Positions 44,492 through 53,957 of a stretch of DNA of 64,000 nucleotides are shown one piece after another. The first letter of the stretch is position 1. Each line of letters starts with the position of its first letter. Source of the DNA: Aquimarina acroporae (GTDB taxonomy: Bacteria > Bacteroidota > Bacteroidia > Flavobacteriales > Flavobacteriaceae); NCBI RefSeq assembly GCF_023195925.1, contig NZ_JALPRE010000019.1, positions 1 through 64,000 of the forward strand, given 5' to 3'. Under the pieces are notes generated by a model. The model saw only the letters and a list, made by a program, of their open reading frames with translations, was not told where the DNA came from and did not search any database. The translations under genes were made by a program, and so were the position numbers.

Positions 44492-45721
44492 ATGAAAACA
44501 CAAACAATAATAGGGGCTTTACTTACTGTATTTTTGGTGAGTTGTAAGAAAGAAATTAAAAAACAACCTGTAGATTTTTTAGAAGGGCCATGGAGAGCCT
44601 CCCTTACTGTTCAAGATAATGAAAAACTTCCGTTTTTATTTGAAGTAATGGAAGATGAAACTTTAAAAATATTTAATGCAGAAGAAGTAATAGATGTCGA
44701 TGAAGTAAGGATAAATGGTGATTCTATTAAAATAAACTTCCCTGTATTTGAGGGTTATATCGCTGCAAAGTTTGTTGATTCTGTAACTATTTCTGGAAAT
44801 TTTATCAAAGAAAGCTTAGATAGAATAGTTCCTTTTGAAGCTAAGTATGGTGCCCAGGATAGGTTTGCTATTACCAATAAAACAACGTATGATCTTACTG
44901 GAAACTGGGAAACGGTTTTTAGTGAGAATAATGAAGAAGATCGATATATTGCTAAAGGTATTTTCAAGCAAAATGGAAACGTTGTTTCAGGAACATTTAG
45001 GACCACTACTGGTGATTATCGTTATTTGGAAGGCGTTTTAAACAATGACGAACTTCAACTTTCTACTTTTGATGGCGCACATGCTTTTCTATTTACTGCA
45101 AAGGTAACAGATAGCACTATTCAAGGTAATTTCTATTCTGGTAATCATTGGAAAGAACCTTTTATAGCAAAAAGAAACGAAAATTATGAATTACCATCTG
45201 AAGAATCTTTAACCTTTTTAAAAGAAGGGTATGATAAGTTTGCATTTAATTTTTCAGATACTAACGGGAATAAGGTTTCGCTAGAAGATGAACGTTTCAA
45301 AAATAAAGTGGTGATTGCACAAATTATGGGAACCTGGTGCCCCAACTGTATGGATGAGACCAAATATTATGTAGAGTATTATAACCAAAATAAAGATAAA
45401 GATGTAGCATTTGTTGCTTTAGCTTTTGAGTATGCGAAAACAGAAGAAAAGGCTTTTAAAGCTATTGATCGATTAACGCAGAAACTTAATGTGACTTACC
45501 CTGTACTTTTGGCACAATACGGGACTTCTGATAAAAAGAAAGCCCAGGAAAAATTACCAATGCTTAATCATGTATTATCCTATCCAACTACCATTTTCAT
45601 CGATAAAAAGGGACAGGTTCGTAAAATACATACAGGTTTTAATGGACCGGCAACAGGTCAAAAGTATTTAGATTTTAAAAGAGATTTTGAGAGTTTTATT
45701 GATCAGCTATTAAAGGAGTAG
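44492..45721 (+). CDS. TlpA-family thioredoxin-like lipoprotein with N-terminal beta domain
   Basis: A lipoprotein of 409 residues (lipobox FLVSC, Cys near 18). The first 235 residues or so are beta-rich and carry two lipocalin-like 'G-x-W' segments ('GPWRASLTV', 'GNWETVF'), as in flavobacterial TlpA-family proteins. The C-terminal thioredoxin fold (about 250-400) has the redox motif W-C-P-N-C and the cis-proline region 'YPTTIFIDKKGQV'. It is expected to act as a periplasmic thiol-disulfide reductase; the substrate is unknown. Confidence 0.87.
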   Translation: MKTQTIIGALLTVFLVSCKKEIKKQPVDFLEGPWRASLTVQDNEKLPFLFEVMEDETLKIFNAEEVIDVDEVRINGDSIKINFPVFEGYIAAKFVDSVTISGNFIKESLDRIVPFEAKYGAQDRFAITNKTTYDLTGNWETVFSENNEEDRYIAKGIFKQNGNVVSGTFRTTTGDYRYLEGVLNNDELQLSTFDGAHAFLFTAKVTDSTIQGNFYSGNHWKEPFIAKRNENYELPSEESLTFLKEGYDKFAFNFSDTNGNKVSLEDERFKNKVVIAQIMGTWCPNCMDETKYYVEYYNQNKDKDVAFVALAFEYAKTEEKAFKAIDRLTQKLNVTYPVLLAQYGTSDKKKAQEKLPMLNHVLSYPTTIFIDKKGQVRKIHTGFNGPATGQKYLDFKRDFESFIDQLLKE

Positions 45722-45856
45722 TGATCTTTAACAATCAATTATGACTTTCGTTTTGAGTTTAACACAACGGTAACATAGCATTTGCTAATTACCTTTTAAA
45801 TTGGCTAAATGCAAATACTTAATCAGTTTTGCTATAGTGAAATAATTAATCAAAAA

Positions 45857-46966
45857 ATGTCAGTCATGAAACAATTCAAACTGTTTACCTCTTGCATAGT
45901 CGGTGCAATGTTAATGTTTTCAATTCAATCAAACGCACAGTTAAAAGTTCCGGAAGGAAGTCAAAGAGCTCAAGTAACTCAACGAGTAGGAATTACCGAT
46001 ATAACCATAGATTATGGTAGACCTAGTGTAAAAGAAAGAGAAGTTTGGGGGAAATTAGTTCCTTATGGGTATAATAACCTAGGTTTTGGTACTTCTACGG
46101 CAGCTCCATGGCGTGCCGGAGCTAATAACAACACTACCATAGAGTTTTCCCACAACGTTAAGGTAGAAGGAAAAGATTTAGCAGCGGGACTATATGGACT
46201 TCACATAGCTGTTAAAGAAGATGGTGGGGCCACTGTTATTTTTTCTAAGGATTATAATGCCTGGGGTAGTTATTTTTATGATGAAAAGAAAGATGCCTTA
46301 CGTGTAGATGTAAAAACAAAAGAAGTTCCACATACAGAGACGTTAACCTTTTTATTTCCAGAATATAAGGCAAATAGTACTGTAGCTGCCTTACGATGGG
46401 AAAAGAAGGAAATTCCATTTACTATAGAAGTAGATGTTGAAAGTATTGTACTAGCAGGAATAGAAAGCGATTTACAGAATTCACCTGGATTTACACAATC
46501 CAATTGGGATAATGCTGCAAATTATGCTTTTAATGCAGGTAAATTAGATGAGGCTTTGAAATGGATTGATGCATCAATAAGTGGTAATTTTTTCAGCAAG
46601 GAGACCTTTAGCAATTTATCTTTGAAGTCCAGAATTTTAGCAAAGCAAGGGAAAACCAGTGAAGCAATGACTTTTGTTGATAAGGCTGCACAACTTGGAA
46701 ATCCAACAGAGGTATTTCAGTTGGGAACAGGATTGATTGGTCAAGGACAAAAAGATAAGGCTTTAGCTGTACTTAAAGAGAATGTGAAAAAATCTAATGG
46801 TGCATGGCCTTCTAATTACGGATTGGCTAGAGCATACGCTGCAAATGGAGATTATAAAAATGCCATAAAAGCTATGAATACCTCAATGGCAAAAGCTCCA
46901 GATAGATTTAAAAACCGATTAACAGGTGAGTTAGAAAAACTAGAGAAAGGGGAGGATATCAACTAG
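45857..46966 (+). CDS. DUF2911 domain exported protein
   Basis: An exported protein of 369 residues. The signal peptide (about 4-28, SNAQ) is followed by a DUF2911 domain (about 30-190, 'ITDITIDYGRPSVKEREVWGKLVPYG', 'PWRAGANNNTTIEFS', 'LAAGLYGLHI') and a helical C-terminal part with TPR-like helices ('SNYGLARAYAANGDYKNAIKAMNTSM'). The ATG at 45857 is preferred because the upstream in-frame start (45809) adds 16 non-signal residues. The DUF2911 role is unknown. Confidence 0.87.
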   Translation: MSVMKQFKLFTSCIVGAMLMFSIQSNAQLKVPEGSQRAQVTQRVGITDITIDYGRPSVKEREVWGKLVPYGYNNLGFGTSTAAPWRAGANNNTTIEFSHNVKVEGKDLAAGLYGLHIAVKEDGGATVIFSKDYNAWGSYFYDEKKDALRVDVKTKEVPHTETLTFLFPEYKANSTVAALRWEKKEIPFTIEVDVESIVLAGIESDLQNSPGFTQSNWDNAANYAFNAGKLDEALKWIDASISGNFFSKETFSNLSLKSRILAKQGKTSEAMTFVDKAAQLGNPTEVFQLGTGLIGQGQKDKALAVLKENVKKSNGAWPSNYGLARAYAANGDYKNAIKAMNTSMAKAPDRFKNRLTGELEKLEKGEDIN

Positions 46967-46990
46967 GACTTAAAATTTAAAACGATTTAT

Positions 46991-47023
46991 AAAAGGTTTA
47001 GAGTTTTTCTAAACCTTTTTTTA
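46991..47023 (+). terminator. Intrinsic terminator after the DUF2911 gene
   Basis: AAAAGGTTTAG and CTAAACCTTTTT form an 11-bp stem with a six-base loop and a T run. Confidence 0.88.
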
Positions 47024-47115
47024 TGCATATCAAAATAGTTTTGTTAATATTATGATGGGAGAATATTAATACGTTTTAATAAAGGTATATACTATGTTAA
47101 ATACGCACTATAGCA

Positions 47116-47123
47116 TATCTTTG
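47116..47123 (+). promoter_or_regulatory. Predicted -7 box of the pta-ackA operon
   Basis: TATCTTTG matches TAnnTTTG and lies 20 bases before the pta ATG. The -33 element is not obvious. Confidence 0.5.
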
Positions 47124-47143
47124 TACCAACCAAATTTATTTAC

Positions 47144-49237
47144 ATGAGTAAAGCCGTTTATATTGCTACTATTGAACCTAATAGTGGTAAATCTATTGTT
47201 GTTTTAGGAATGATGAGAATGCTCTTGGGAAAAGTAGCAAGAGTTGGGTATTTTAGGCCTATTATCGACGATCCAAAAGAAGGAGAGGTAGATAATCATA
47301 TTAATACTGTAATCTCTCATTTTGAATTAGATATTAATTTCAAAAATGCGTATGCCTTTACACGCAGTGAAGTACTTCAAAAATACAATCAAGGAAAATC
47401 AGGGGAGATTATTGATGGAATCATCAGGAAATATAAAAATCTAGAGGAACGATTTGATTTTATTCTGGTAGAAGGGACAGATTTCTCTGATGAAGGTAGT
47501 ATTATTGAATTTGATATTAATGTAATCATAGCTAAGAATCTGGGAATACCAGCGGTTATAGTAGCTAGTGGGATAGATAAAAAAAATGAAGAAATTGTAG
47601 GGGGTCTCAAATTAGCCTATGATACATTTAATAGTAAAGATGTAGAAGTTATGGCACTGGTGGCAAATAAAGTCACTCCTGGTTGCGAGGATGGATTACG
47701 TACTCTTTTTGATAATGATTTTAAGAATGGAGTAGATCGCATTGTGATTCCAAAAATTAATTCTCTTATCAATCCAACCATTAAGGAAATTGTAAACGAA
47801 CTTGAAGGTACCGTGTTGTTTGGTAAGGAATATTTGAATAATCAAGCCGGGAGTTTTGGCGTGGGTGCAATGCAATTACGAAATTATCTCACACATCTTA
47901 AGGATAATAGTCTGGTAATCACTCCGGGGGATAGAGCAGATATTATTCTAGGGGTATTGCAAGCCAATATTTCAGATAACTATCCGAAAATAGCAGGTAT
48001 TATTCTTACCGGAGGAATTATTCCTGAAAAATCAATCCTTGATTTAATCGAAGGAGTTTCAATTTCTTTTCCAATAATATCTGTACCTAATGGTACATTT
48101 TCGATCACCAATAGGATAGGTTCTATCAGATCTAGAATATATCTTGATAATCTTCAGAAAATAAATACTTCTATTAGCACATTCGAAAAGTATGTAAACG
48201 AAGATCGATTAGCAGAGAAGTTAATTACCTTTAAGTCTGAAGGTTTAACACCGCGAATGTTCCAGTATAATCTATTGCGAAGAGCACTTAAACATAAAAA
48301 ACATATTGTACTTCCTGAAGGATCAGATGAACGTATTTTAAGGGCGACTTCAAGATTATTAGCCTCAGATGTAGTAGATATCACTCTAATAGGAAATGAA
48401 AAGAAAATTCGAAACAAAGCAATTAAGCTAGATATTCCTATAGATTTTGATAAGATTCAGGTCATATCCCCTACAGAATCTCCTAATTATGATGATTATG
48501 TACAAACGTTCTATGAACTTAGAAAGCATAAGAATGTTAATCTAGATATGGCAAAGGATATGATGGCAGATGTTTCATATTTTGGAACCATGATGATTTA
48601 TAAAGGACATGCAGATGGCATGGTTTCAGGAGCAGTGCATACCACGCAACACACTATACGACCAGCATTACAATTCATAAAAACTAAGCCTGGTGTAAAA
48701 GTAGTTTCATCTGTGTTTTTTATGTGCTTGGAAGATAGAGTGTCTGTATTTGGTGATTGTGCGATTAATCCCAATCCTGATGCAGAACAACTTGCAGAGA
48801 TTGCAATTTCATCATCAGAATCTGCGGCTGCTTTCGGTATAGAACCAAAAGTTGCTATGTTGTCATATTCGTCTGGTACTTCAGGAAAAGGGGAGGATGT
48901 AGAAATTGTAAGAAAGGCAACCGCTATAGTAAAGGAAAAGAACCCAGAACTAAAAATAGAAGGCCCAATACAGTACGACGCAGCAGTTGATATGAGAGTT
49001 GGTCAAAGTAAATTACCAGATTCTGAGGTAGCTGGACAAGCTAGTGTGCTCATATTCCCTGATTTAAATACTGGAAACAATACCTATAAAGCAGTACAGA
49101 GAGAAACGGGTGCTTTAGCCATAGGTCCAATGCTACAAGGGTTGAACAAACCTGTAAATGATTTAAGTCGTGGCTGTACTGTAGATGACGTATATAATAC
49201 AGTAATTATTACGGCAATTCAGGCTCAGGGATTATAA
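47144..49237 (+). CDS. pta: Phosphate acetyltransferase (long form)
   Basis: A 697-residue enzyme converting acetyl-CoA and phosphate to acetyl phosphate and CoA. It has an N-terminal P-loop-type domain (about 1-215, 'TIEPNSGKSIVVLGMM'), a DRTGG regulatory domain (about 220-330) and a C-terminal PTA_PTB catalytic domain (about 370-695, 'HIVLPEGSDERILRA', 'ADGMVSGAVHTT', 'QYDAAVDMRVGQSK'). This is the long regulated type, as in E. coli. ackA lies 18 bases downstream, giving the usual acetate pathway operon. Confidence 0.95.
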   Translation: MSKAVYIATIEPNSGKSIVVLGMMRMLLGKVARVGYFRPIIDDPKEGEVDNHINTVISHFELDINFKNAYAFTRSEVLQKYNQGKSGEIIDGIIRKYKNLEERFDFILVEGTDFSDEGSIIEFDINVIIAKNLGIPAVIVASGIDKKNEEIVGGLKLAYDTFNSKDVEVMALVANKVTPGCEDGLRTLFDNDFKNGVDRIVIPKINSLINPTIKEIVNELEGTVLFGKEYLNNQAGSFGVGAMQLRNYLTHLKDNSLVITPGDRADIILGVLQANISDNYPKIAGIILTGGIIPEKSILDLIEGVSISFPIISVPNGTFSITNRIGSIRSRIYLDNLQKINTSISTFEKYVNEDRLAEKLITFKSEGLTPRMFQYNLLRRALKHKKHIVLPEGSDERILRATSRLLASDVVDITLIGNEKKIRNKAIKLDIPIDFDKIQVISPTESPNYDDYVQTFYELRKHKNVNLDMAKDMMADVSYFGTMMIYKGHADGMVSGAVHTTQHTIRPALQFIKTKPGVKVVSSVFFMCLEDRVSVFGDCAINPNPDAEQLAEIAISSSESAAAFGIEPKVAMLSYSSGTSGKGEDVEIVRKATAIVKEKNPELKIEGPIQYDAAVDMRVGQSKLPDSEVAGQASVLIFPDLNTGNNTYKAVQRETGALAIGPMLQGLNKPVNDLSRGCTVDDVYNTVIITAIQAQGL

Positions 49238-49255
49238 AAAAATAATAGTAAGCGT

Positions 49256-50437
49256 ATGAAAGTACTGGTTTTAAATTCTGGAAGTTCATCAATAAAATTT
49301 CAATTGTTTCAAATGCCAGAAGAGGAAGTAATTTGCTCTGGCCTTGTAGAACGTATTGGTCTTGATGATGCTAAAATAACCTATAAAACTAAGAAAGATA
49401 AAATAGAAAAGGTTGATCATATAAATAACCATAAAGATGGTTTGCAGATAGTGGCTCAATATCTGTTAGATAGTAGTGTTGGTGTGCTACAATCTGCTGC
49501 AGAAATCGATATGGTGGGGCATAGAGTAGTGCATGGCGGTAGTACTTTTGCTGATACTGTAGAGATCGATCAAGAGGTAAAGGATAAGATCAAAAAATTG
49601 TCTGCACTTGCACCCTTGCATAATCCAGCCAATTTGGAAGGTATTTTGGTAGCTGAAGATATTTTTCCGAAAGCAAAACAAATTGCTGTGTTCGATACTG
49701 CATTTCATCAAACTATTCCCGTTGAAGCACATAAATACGCGATACCCAATAAATTTTTGGATGAGTATAATATAAGACTCTATGGTTTTCATGGTACAAG
49801 CCATAAATATGTTTCAGAGAAAGCAATAGGTTTTTTAGGAAAGGAAACTTCCAAAATTATTACTATTCACCTAGGTAATGGTTGTAGTATGACTGCAATT
49901 GAAAATGGAAAAAGTATAGATCATACTTTGGGATTTGCTCCCATGAATGGGTTAATTATGGGAACTAGATCTGGCGATATAGACCCGGCAGTAATATTTC
50001 ATATGGTTAATTCTTTGGGGTATAATTTAGATGAAGTTAATGCCCTATTGCAAAAAGAGAGTGGCATGTTGGGTTTAACTGGGTATAGTGATCTAAGGGA
50101 TATTGAAGCAGAAGCAGAAAAAGGGAATTCAGATTGCAGGTTAGCTTTAAAAATGAGTGCTTACAGAATTAAAAAGTTTATTGGAGCATATGCTGCTGCA
50201 ATGAATGGTTTAGATGCAATTGTCTTTACTGCTGGTATAGGTGAGAATTCTGAGAAAATGAGAGCGCAGGTGTGCGAAGACATGAATTTTTTGGGAATAC
50301 AACTGGATGCAGAAAAAAATGAAATACGATCAAAAGATATAAGGGATATTAGTGACAGTTCTTCTAGAACCAGGGTTTTGGTCATTCCAACAAATGAAGA
50401 ATTAGAAATAGCAAAGCAATCATTTCTTTTGGCCTAA
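49256..50437 (+). CDS. ackA: Acetate kinase
   Basis: A 393-residue enzyme of the ASKHA fold that interconverts acetyl phosphate plus ADP with acetate plus ATP. Seen: N-terminal 'LVLNSGSSSIKFQLF', the catalytic 'FDTAFHQTIP', 'YGFHGTSHKYVS', 'HLGNGCSM', 'MGTRSGDIDP' and C-terminal 'FTAGIGENS'. Co-transcribed with pta; together they allow ATP formation from acetyl-CoA or acetate assimilation. Confidence 0.95.
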   Translation: MKVLVLNSGSSSIKFQLFQMPEEEVICSGLVERIGLDDAKITYKTKKDKIEKVDHINNHKDGLQIVAQYLLDSSVGVLQSAAEIDMVGHRVVHGGSTFADTVEIDQEVKDKIKKLSALAPLHNPANLEGILVAEDIFPKAKQIAVFDTAFHQTIPVEAHKYAIPNKFLDEYNIRLYGFHGTSHKYVSEKAIGFLGKETSKIITIHLGNGCSMTAIENGKSIDHTLGFAPMNGLIMGTRSGDIDPAVIFHMVNSLGYNLDEVNALLQKESGMLGLTGYSDLRDIEAEAEKGNSDCRLALKMSAYRIKKFIGAYAAAMNGLDAIVFTAGIGENSEKMRAQVCEDMNFLGIQLDAEKNEIRSKDIRDISDSSSRTRVLVIPTNEELEIAKQSFLLA

Positions 50438-50454
50438 TTAATGTATAATTAAGA

Positions 50455-50481
50455 AGGGAGACAATTTGTCTCCCTTTTTTG
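50455..50481. terminator. Intrinsic terminator shared by ackA and the convergent peptide gene
   Basis: GGGAGACAA and TTTGTCTCCC form a 9-10 bp stem followed by T's, between the ackA stop and the - strand peptide stop at 50485. Confidence 0.85.
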
Positions 50482-50484
50482 TTT

Positions 50485-50661
50485 TTAATAAAAGATGCAT
50501 CCTGCAAAAGAGCAGCGTCCGGGCTCACAAAAACTTCCACCAGCCCAAACCACTCTGCACTGATTGGCACTGCAACAGCCACTAAATACAGCTCCTTTAA
50601 TTTTCAGTTGCTGTTTTCTACTTAATTTTTGTACACCTTTTAGTTCTAAGATTTTTTTCAT
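50485..50661 (-). CDS. Short Cys-rich peptide with a natural-product/bacteriocin-type leader
   Basis: A 58-residue peptide. The leader (about 1-24) is MKKILELKGVQKLSRKQQLK followed by IKGA. It has the 'L-x-G-V-Q-x-L-S-(x)-x-x-Q-x-x-I-x-G' pattern of flavobacterial double-glycine-type leaders, with Gly-Ala rather than Gly-Gly at the expected cleavage point. The core has six Cys (29, 30, 35, 45, 50, 55), Gly and aromatic residues, the composition of a secreted disulfide-rich or modified peptide. No maturase or peptidase-ABC exporter is in the window, so processing would need unlinked enzymes. It could be a bacteriocin, a RiPP precursor or a signal peptide. It lies alone behind the shared ackA terminator and upstream of about 100 AT-rich bases. 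Confidence 0.65.
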   Translation of the reverse strand: MKKILELKGVQKLSRKQQLKIKGAVFSGCCSANQCRVVWAGGSFCEPGRCSFAGCIFY

Positions 50662-51318
50662 TGTTGTTAATTGTTTAAGAGTTAGTATTTCAAAATAAAA
50701 TGTTCAAATTAAATTCACTTTCGTAACTATAATTTCAATTAGGTATTTAAGCAGGTTTATTCTGGGTTTGGGAGAAGTGTAACTTTTTCTCAAAAAAAGG
50801 CAAACTTGAAAAGTTTGCCTTTTGAGAGGTTTTAGAAAAGGAATCGTTTTTTAATTCAAAAAAGTGATTATTAGTTCTTTCGATGTGTCTTTGTCAAAGA
50901 TATTCTAAATAATACGCATCTTTTTCAATAGTTTGTTGTTCTCGATTAAGTTTGAATTCCTTTTTTTGGTCTAAAAATCCTTTCTGTGCAGTACACTTAA
51001 GTTAGTATTTAAATTTAATACAAATTATTGAGAAACAGATACTTAAAAGCCGTATAATATATATGGTAAGATGACACAAAACATATGTTAAAAACATTAC
51101 TTCGTGAAATAAAATTCTGATGATGATTGTAAGAATTAACTTATTAACATATCTTTATTAGGTTAAACAATTGATAATCAATTACTTATTTTGTTTTTTT
51201 AATGTAAAATACAGGTTTTCAACATACTAGGTAATGATTTCATAACATTTCACATAGTAAAATCTTATAAATTAATTTTAGTTTCGGCTTCGGAAAAACA
51301 AACTAACTCATCACACAA
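50662..51318. other. Intergenic region with a strong hairpin and a possible decayed reading frame
   Basis: This 657-bp region has no clear gene. A hairpin at 50790-50826 (GGCAAACTT, loop GAAA, AAGTTTGCC, with flanking A and T tracts) looks like a terminator. On the - strand, about 51000-50750, one frame stays open except for a single TGA near 50900. It reads through 'QKGFLDQKKEFKLNREQQTI' and later 'QRHIERTNNHFFELKNDSF', which looks coding-like but is unrecognised; a relic or chance are both possible. Near the + strand gene, TAGTTTCG (51279-51286) differs by one base from a -7 box. Confidence 0.35.
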
Positions 51319-53901
51319 ATGAAAAAAGCTTTACAAGGTTTACTATTGGCTATATCTGCTACCATTTATAGTCAGGTTCCGTCCTATTACAATGATGTCA
51401 ATTTAAACTTGTCTGGTCAAGCATTACAAAGCGAATTGGCAACCAAGGTAACTAATACACATACTACATTTTTGTCATATACCCCAGGAGTTTGGGATGC
51501 CTTACAACAAACAGATTTAGATCCTAATAATTCTTCCAGAGTGGTTTTGATCTATGGTTACAGCGATACCGATGGTAATTCAACTACAGATCGAACACGT
51601 GGCGTAAATAATAATGGAGGAGGTTCTACAGATTGGAACAGAGAACATGTCTACCCAAGGTCTTTGGGAAACCCTAATTTAGGTAGCGAAGGCCCTGGTT
51701 CTGATGCACATCACTTACGTCCCGCAGATGTGCAGAGAAATTCTTCTAGAGGAAACAGAAAGTTTGCAGATGGATCAGGAAACTCTGGTACTACTTCTCA
51801 AGGTCATTGGTACCCAGGAGACGAATGGAAAGGAGATGTGGCCAGAATGATGATGTATATGTATATAAGATATGGTAATCGATGTTTACCTACAAATGTC
51901 GGTGTTGGTACTACTGTTTCTAGCGACCCAGATATGATACAATTGTTCTTAGAATGGAATGCAGAAGATCCGGTATCTCAGTTGGAGTTGCAAAGAAATC
52001 CGTTACTCGAAAATATACAAGGAAACCGAAATCCATTTATCGATAATCCAGCATTTGCAACACAAATATGGGGAGGTCCTCAGGCAGAGGATAGATTTGG
52101 CAATACAGGAGGTGGCGATACTACCGTACCTAGTATACCAACAAATTTAACAGCAAGTAATATAACTACAACTGCAGTAACACTTGCTTGGAGTGCATCT
52201 ACAGATAATGTAGGAGTAACAGGATACGATATCTATCAGAATAATACATTGTTAACTACAGTAAACTCTACGGGATATGCAGTATCTGGTCTAACTCCAA
52301 ATACCAGCTATTCTTATTATGTTAGAGCAAAAGATGCAGCTGGTAATATTTCTAACGCAAGTGTGATCATTAACATTACTACACAGAATGACAATACCGG
52401 AGGAGGCGCTGCAACCGAGCTTTTTATTTCAGAATATATCGAAGGTTCTTCAAATAACAAAGCTATAGAAATTGCAAACTTTACCGGTACGGCAATGAAC
52501 CTAAGTGGTTATGAAATTAGAAGACAAACCAATGGTTCTGGTTCATGGTCTGCAGGAGTAAACTTAACAGGAACGGTGAGTAATAATGATGTATATGTTA
52601 TAGCAAACAATTCTGCAAATACTACTATAAAAAATGTTGCAGACCTTACTACTAGTGCTTCTCCAATGACTTTTAATGGTAATGATCCAGTAGGTTTATT
52701 TAAGAATGGAACGCTAATAGATATTATAGGTACATTTAATGGAGGGTCTTCAAACTTCGCTAAAGATGTAACTTTAAGAAGAAAACCTAGTGTAGGTTCG
52801 CCATCTGCAAATTATGATACAGCAGAGTGGGATTCGTTTCCACAAAATACTTTTGACGATTTGGGAAACCATAGTTTTAATGGGGGAGGAGGTTCTGGAC
52901 CTGATACTGAAGCTCCAACAGTTCCTACCAATCTTACTGTTTCTAATCTAACTCAAACTTCGTTGAATTTGACTTGGAATGCTTCAAGTGATAATGTAGA
53001 GGTAGTTGGGTACAGTGTTTTTCAAAATGGAGTTTTAATGGGAACCACATCGAGTACAGGATTTTCGGTATCAGGATTATCAGCGGCCACCGCGTACAGC
53101 TTTGAAGTAACAGCAAATGATGCTGCAAATAATACTTCAAGTGCAGCAACAATAACAGCAACAACCTTGAGTAATACAATATCCTATTGTGCAACAAAAG
53201 GTAATAATACCAATTATGAGTTTATTGATTATGTTGAAATAGGAGGCATATCAAATGCTACAGCGGCCAATGGAGGTTATGGCGATTTCACAAGTCAAAC
53301 CGGAACTCTTTCTTATGGTTCGAATACCGTCATTTTAAGTATTGGTTTTGTGAGCGCCAATTATACCGAAAATTGGGCAGTATGGATAGATTTCAATAAA
53401 AATGGAACTTTTGAATCTGCAGAACAGGTAGTAACTGGTGCTACATCTAACCCGGGGAATCTGTCTTACTCATTTACCGTGCCTTCTTCTGCATTAAGTG
53501 GGAATACCAGAATGCGCGTTTCTATGAAATGGAACGGAGCACCTACATCTTGTGAGACTTTCGGATATGGCGAAGTAGAGGATTATACTGTGAATATTGG
53601 AGGATCGGCTTCTAGAGCTTTGAATGGTATTCAAAAAGTGAAGATAGATGGAGAATTAGGTGTTGAAGATAAAGTATTTAGTGCTCAAATAGCACCAAAC
53701 CCTGCAAAAGAGTATTTGAGTATTCGACTTGGAGATAATAGAAAAGCGACTTATACTATTACAGATATTAGAGGGCGTTTAATAAAAAAGGGAAGTGTAA
53801 CTAATAATAGAATCGAACTGGAAGGACTACAAGGTGGATTATATATGTTTAGGATAAGTGATGGTTCTCGAGAAATCGTAAAGAAAGTTGTAATTAATTA
53901 G
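51319..53901 (+). CDS. Secreted endonuclease I with Fn3, lamin-tail and GEVED domains and a T9SS sorting signal
   Basis: An exported nuclease of 860 residues. Order: signal peptide (about 1-19), endonuclease I domain (about 20-255, 'WNREHVYPRS', 'DAHHLRPAD' and 'RKFADG' holding the catalytic His/metal residues, 'DVARMMMYMYIRYG'), Fn3 (about 273-355), lamin-tail domain (about 365-520, 'ELFISEYIEGSSNNKAIEIAN'), second Fn3 (about 530-618), GEVED domain (about 625-765, 'WAVWIDFNKNGTFE', 'GEVEDYTV') and T9SS type A C-terminal domain (about 785-860, 'IAPNPAKEYLSI', ending 'KKVVIN'). Export through the type IX system and a role in nucleotide or phosphate scavenging from extracellular DNA are inferred. 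Confidence 0.93.
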   Translation: MKKALQGLLLAISATIYSQVPSYYNDVNLNLSGQALQSELATKVTNTHTTFLSYTPGVWDALQQTDLDPNNSSRVVLIYGYSDTDGNSTTDRTRGVNNNGGGSTDWNREHVYPRSLGNPNLGSEGPGSDAHHLRPADVQRNSSRGNRKFADGSGNSGTTSQGHWYPGDEWKGDVARMMMYMYIRYGNRCLPTNVGVGTTVSSDPDMIQLFLEWNAEDPVSQLELQRNPLLENIQGNRNPFIDNPAFATQIWGGPQAEDRFGNTGGGDTTVPSIPTNLTASNITTTAVTLAWSASTDNVGVTGYDIYQNNTLLTTVNSTGYAVSGLTPNTSYSYYVRAKDAAGNISNASVIINITTQNDNTGGGAATELFISEYIEGSSNNKAIEIANFTGTAMNLSGYEIRRQTNGSGSWSAGVNLTGTVSNNDVYVIANNSANTTIKNVADLTTSASPMTFNGNDPVGLFKNGTLIDIIGTFNGGSSNFAKDVTLRRKPSVGSPSANYDTAEWDSFPQNTFDDLGNHSFNGGGGSGPDTEAPTVPTNLTVSNLTQTSLNLTWNASSDNVEVVGYSVFQNGVLMGTTSSTGFSVSGLSAATAYSFEVTANDAANNTSSAATITATTLSNTISYCATKGNNTNYEFIDYVEIGGISNATAANGGYGDFTSQTGTLSYGSNTVILSIGFVSANYTENWAVWIDFNKNGTFESAEQVVTGATSNPGNLSYSFTVPSSALSGNTRMRVSMKWNGAPTSCETFGYGEVEDYTVNIGGSASRALNGIQKVKIDGELGVEDKVFSAQIAPNPAKEYLSIRLGDNRKATYTITDIRGRLIKKGSVTNNRIELEGLQGGLYMFRISDGSREIVKKVVIN

Positions 53902-53918
53902 TAGTTTGTAATAATGTT

Positions 53919-53957
53919 AAAAAAGGTCTACACCGTTTTGGTGTGGACTTTTTTTGT
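53919..53957 (+). terminator. Intrinsic terminator after the endonuclease gene
   Basis: AAAAGGTCTACACC and GGTGTGGACTTTT pair over about 12 bases (one mismatch) with a loop of about six bases and a T run. Confidence 0.82.

Noticed and set aside
49487..49804. 105-codon - strand frame inside ackA
   Set aside because: Antisense to a strongly conserved enzyme; no supporting signals.
50382..50582. 66-codon - strand frame overlapping ackA and the peptide gene
   Set aside because: It runs out of frame through the terminator hairpin and the real Cys-rich peptide gene, whose leader makes the better case.
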